From Myxococcales bacterium (GTDB lineage Bacteria > Myxococcota_A > Bradymonadia > UBA7976 > UBA1532), in contig JACKDL010000020.1 of the NCBI GenBank assembly GCA_020633555.1, positions 1 through 64,000 on the forward strand: a stretch of DNA of 64,000 nt, written 5' to 3'. Made by a program: the position numbers and the translations under genes. The stretch's first letter is position 1. The number at the start of each line of letters is the position of its first letter. Shown in pieces: positions 62,782-64,000 of this stretch. The notes beneath the pieces are model-generated. The model saw only the letters and a list, made by a program, of their open reading frames with translations. It was not told the origin of the DNA and did not search any database.

Positions 62782-64000
62782 TTACCCCCGGTAGGGGGCC
62801 AGCAGCTCGACCACGGCGTCACCGAAGTCGGCCCACTTGCCCGGGCCCAGGCCCGGCAGCGCCATGAACTCGGCCTCGTCGCTCGGGAGCTGAGCGGCCA
62901 GGGCGCACATGGACTTGTCGTTGAAGATCACATAGGGCGGCACGCCCCGCTCCCGCGCCTGATCGGTGCGGAACCGGCGCAGGGCCTCGACGACCTGGTC
63001 GTCGGCCTGGGCCCCGTGATCCACCGCCGCCGTGCCCCGGCGCAGCATCTCGGCGCGCCGGGCGGGCAAGGCGCCGGGCACCAGGTGCGGCGGCGGCCGG
63101 AAGCCCGCGCCCTCGCGGCCCTGCATGACGCTCCAGCCGCGCTCGGTGAGCTGGATGAGTGGGTACTTGCCGCTGGTCAGCATGCACAGCCGTTGATCCA
63201 CCAGCAGGTTCAGCAGCTCCACGGCCCGATCGGGATGTAACCCCTTCAGGATGCCGAAGGTGCTCAGCCGGGGCAGGGGCGTGCGCTGCAGATCCTTGGT
63301 CTGGCTGCCCGCCAGCATGGCCGCCACCTTGCGGGCGCCGAAGCGGCCCTCGGCCCGGGCGACGCCGGCCAGCGCCTTGCGCAGCACCAGGGCCTCCTCG
63401 TCGGTGGGCTCGCTGAACTCGATGCCGGGCACGCCGCCCACGCCGTCGCCCGAGCAGCGGTCGCAGCCGGGGCAGGCGCCGTCCATGGCCTCGCCGAAGT
63501 AGTCCAGCACGAAGCTGTGGCGGCAGCCGGGGTGGTGCACGAAGCGCCGCATGAGCGACAGCTTGCCCAGCTCGTGCTCGCGGTGGGTCTCGATGGCGGC
63601 GAAGTCGATGCCCAGGCTGTGCACCTCGGCGGGGGCCATGGGGTGGGCCCGGAAGCCGCCGTAGCCGTCGAACTGCACGGCGTCCACCCGCATGAGGCGC
63701 CGCAGGCAGGTCTCGACCACGCCGTCATGGCCCGCCGAGGTCACCGCCCGCTCCAGCTCCGCCAGGCTGACGGGCTGCTCGGGCGGGAAGCCCCGCAGGG
63801 CCTGCCACACCCCGGCCAGCGCGTCGGGGGGCGGGTGGCTGCGGTCGATGAGGAACTCGTGCACCCGGGTGTCGTACGGGTTGTACAGGAGCAGGCAGCG
63901 GGCGGGCTCGCGGTCGCGGCCGGCCCGGCCCACCTCCTGGTAGTAGCCCTCGACGGTGCGCGGCAGATCCACGTGGACCACCGCCCGCACGTCGGCGCGA
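62782..64000 (-). CDS. recQ: RecQ-family ATP-dependent DNA helicase (5' end outside window)
   Basis: About 405 C-terminal residues; the frame is open to the right edge and the helicase motor's first part is missing. RADVRAVVHVDLPRTVEGYY, then QEVGRAGRDREPARCLLLY, are motifs V and VI of RecQ helicases. Next comes the zinc-binding region (HHPGCRHSFVLDYFGE, CPGCDRC), the RQC winged-helix region (LPRLSTFGILKGL) and a complete HRDC domain at the end (VVEALRRFRTDQARERGVPP, FMALPGLGPGKW). It unwinds DNA in recombinational repair. The gene may be longer than E. coli RecQ at the C-terminus. Confidence 0.9.
   Translation of the reverse strand, partial: RADVRAVVHVDLPRTVEGYYQEVGRAGRDREPARCLLLYNPYDTRVHEFLIDRSHPPPDALAGVWQALRGFPPEQPVSLAELERAVTSAGHDGVVETCLRRLMRVDAVQFDGYGGFRAHPMAPAEVHSLGIDFAAIETHREHELGKLSLMRRFVHHPGCRHSFVLDYFGEAMDGACPGCDRCSGDGVGGVPGIEFSEPTDEEALVLRKALAGVARAEGRFGARKVAAMLAGSQTKDLQRTPLPRLSTFGILKGLHPDRAVELLNLLVDQRLCMLTSGKYPLIQLTERGWSVMQGREGAGFRPPPHLVPGALPARRAEMLRRGTAAVDHGAQADDQVVEALRRFRTDQARERGVPPYVIFNDKSMCALAAQLPSDEAEFMALPGLGPGKWADFGDAVVELLAPYRG

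Overview
The window is very GC-rich and almost wholly coding, with mostly cytosolic housekeeping genes mixed with large secreted, lipid-anchored and surface-anchored proteins. Several features point to a Myxococcota-like (former deltaproteobacterial) genome. Three proteins end in a CSCDV / hydrophobic / Arg-rich tail of the MYXO-CTERM type. Lipoproteins carry Gly-Gly-Ala linkers after the lipobox, and there are thrombospondin-3, MopE-like and PKD repeats and a Hanks-type kinase. I saw no rRNA, tRNA, CRISPR array, IS element or phage genes.

Layout. 1-5.4 kb: edge-truncated zinc-ribbon/TPR gene, AlkD-like DNA glycosylase, a small unknown, a lipase-like lipoprotein, a tiny membrane protein and glutathione peroxidase. 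5.4-14.4 kb: a large lipoprotein with a PPC domain and a possible papain-like core, small unknowns, a Ser/Thr kinase fused to a cyclic-nucleotide-binding domain, an MBL-fold hydrolase, a PlsC acyltransferase, a pteridine-reductase-like SDR and a YcxB-like membrane protein. 14.4-33.5 kb: two paralogous giant surface proteins of about 3,050 residues (helical N-domain, PKD stalk, MYXO-CTERM anchor) separated by the wreck of an MFS/GPH transporter. 33.6-37 kb: an OmpA/TSP3 outer-membrane protein with a VNTR and an apparently frame-shifted tail.

37.1-44.2 kb: a compact histidine operon, hisG-hisC/HAD-hisB-hisH-hisF-hisA/I/E-hisD. Seven ORFs with overlapping or nearly abutting stops and starts can account for the whole pathway, because HisA is fused to HisI-HisE and HisC to a HAD phosphatase that is the likely histidinol-phosphatase. 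44.3-54 kb: more secreted proteins (two lipoproteins with unknown roles, a 1,166-residue TSP3/MopE-like MYXO-CTERM protein, an S41 protease coupled to a DUF7305-like lipoprotein), a DUF3293 protein and a GT-C glycosyltransferase. 54-64 kb: a GT2 glycosyltransferase fused to a GH16 glycan hydrolase, tandem GNAT acetyltransferases that carry along a fragment of the neighbouring gene, two coupled small proteins, a Uma2-type nuclease, an M1 aminopeptidase and an edge-truncated RecQ helicase.

The best candidates for undescribed biology are the giant pair (one-to-one repeat correspondence, matching 5' leader hairpins at the same distance from ATG), the GT2-GH16 fusion and the double fusion in the histidine operon. 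All family calls are by eye from sequence; none was checked by database search.
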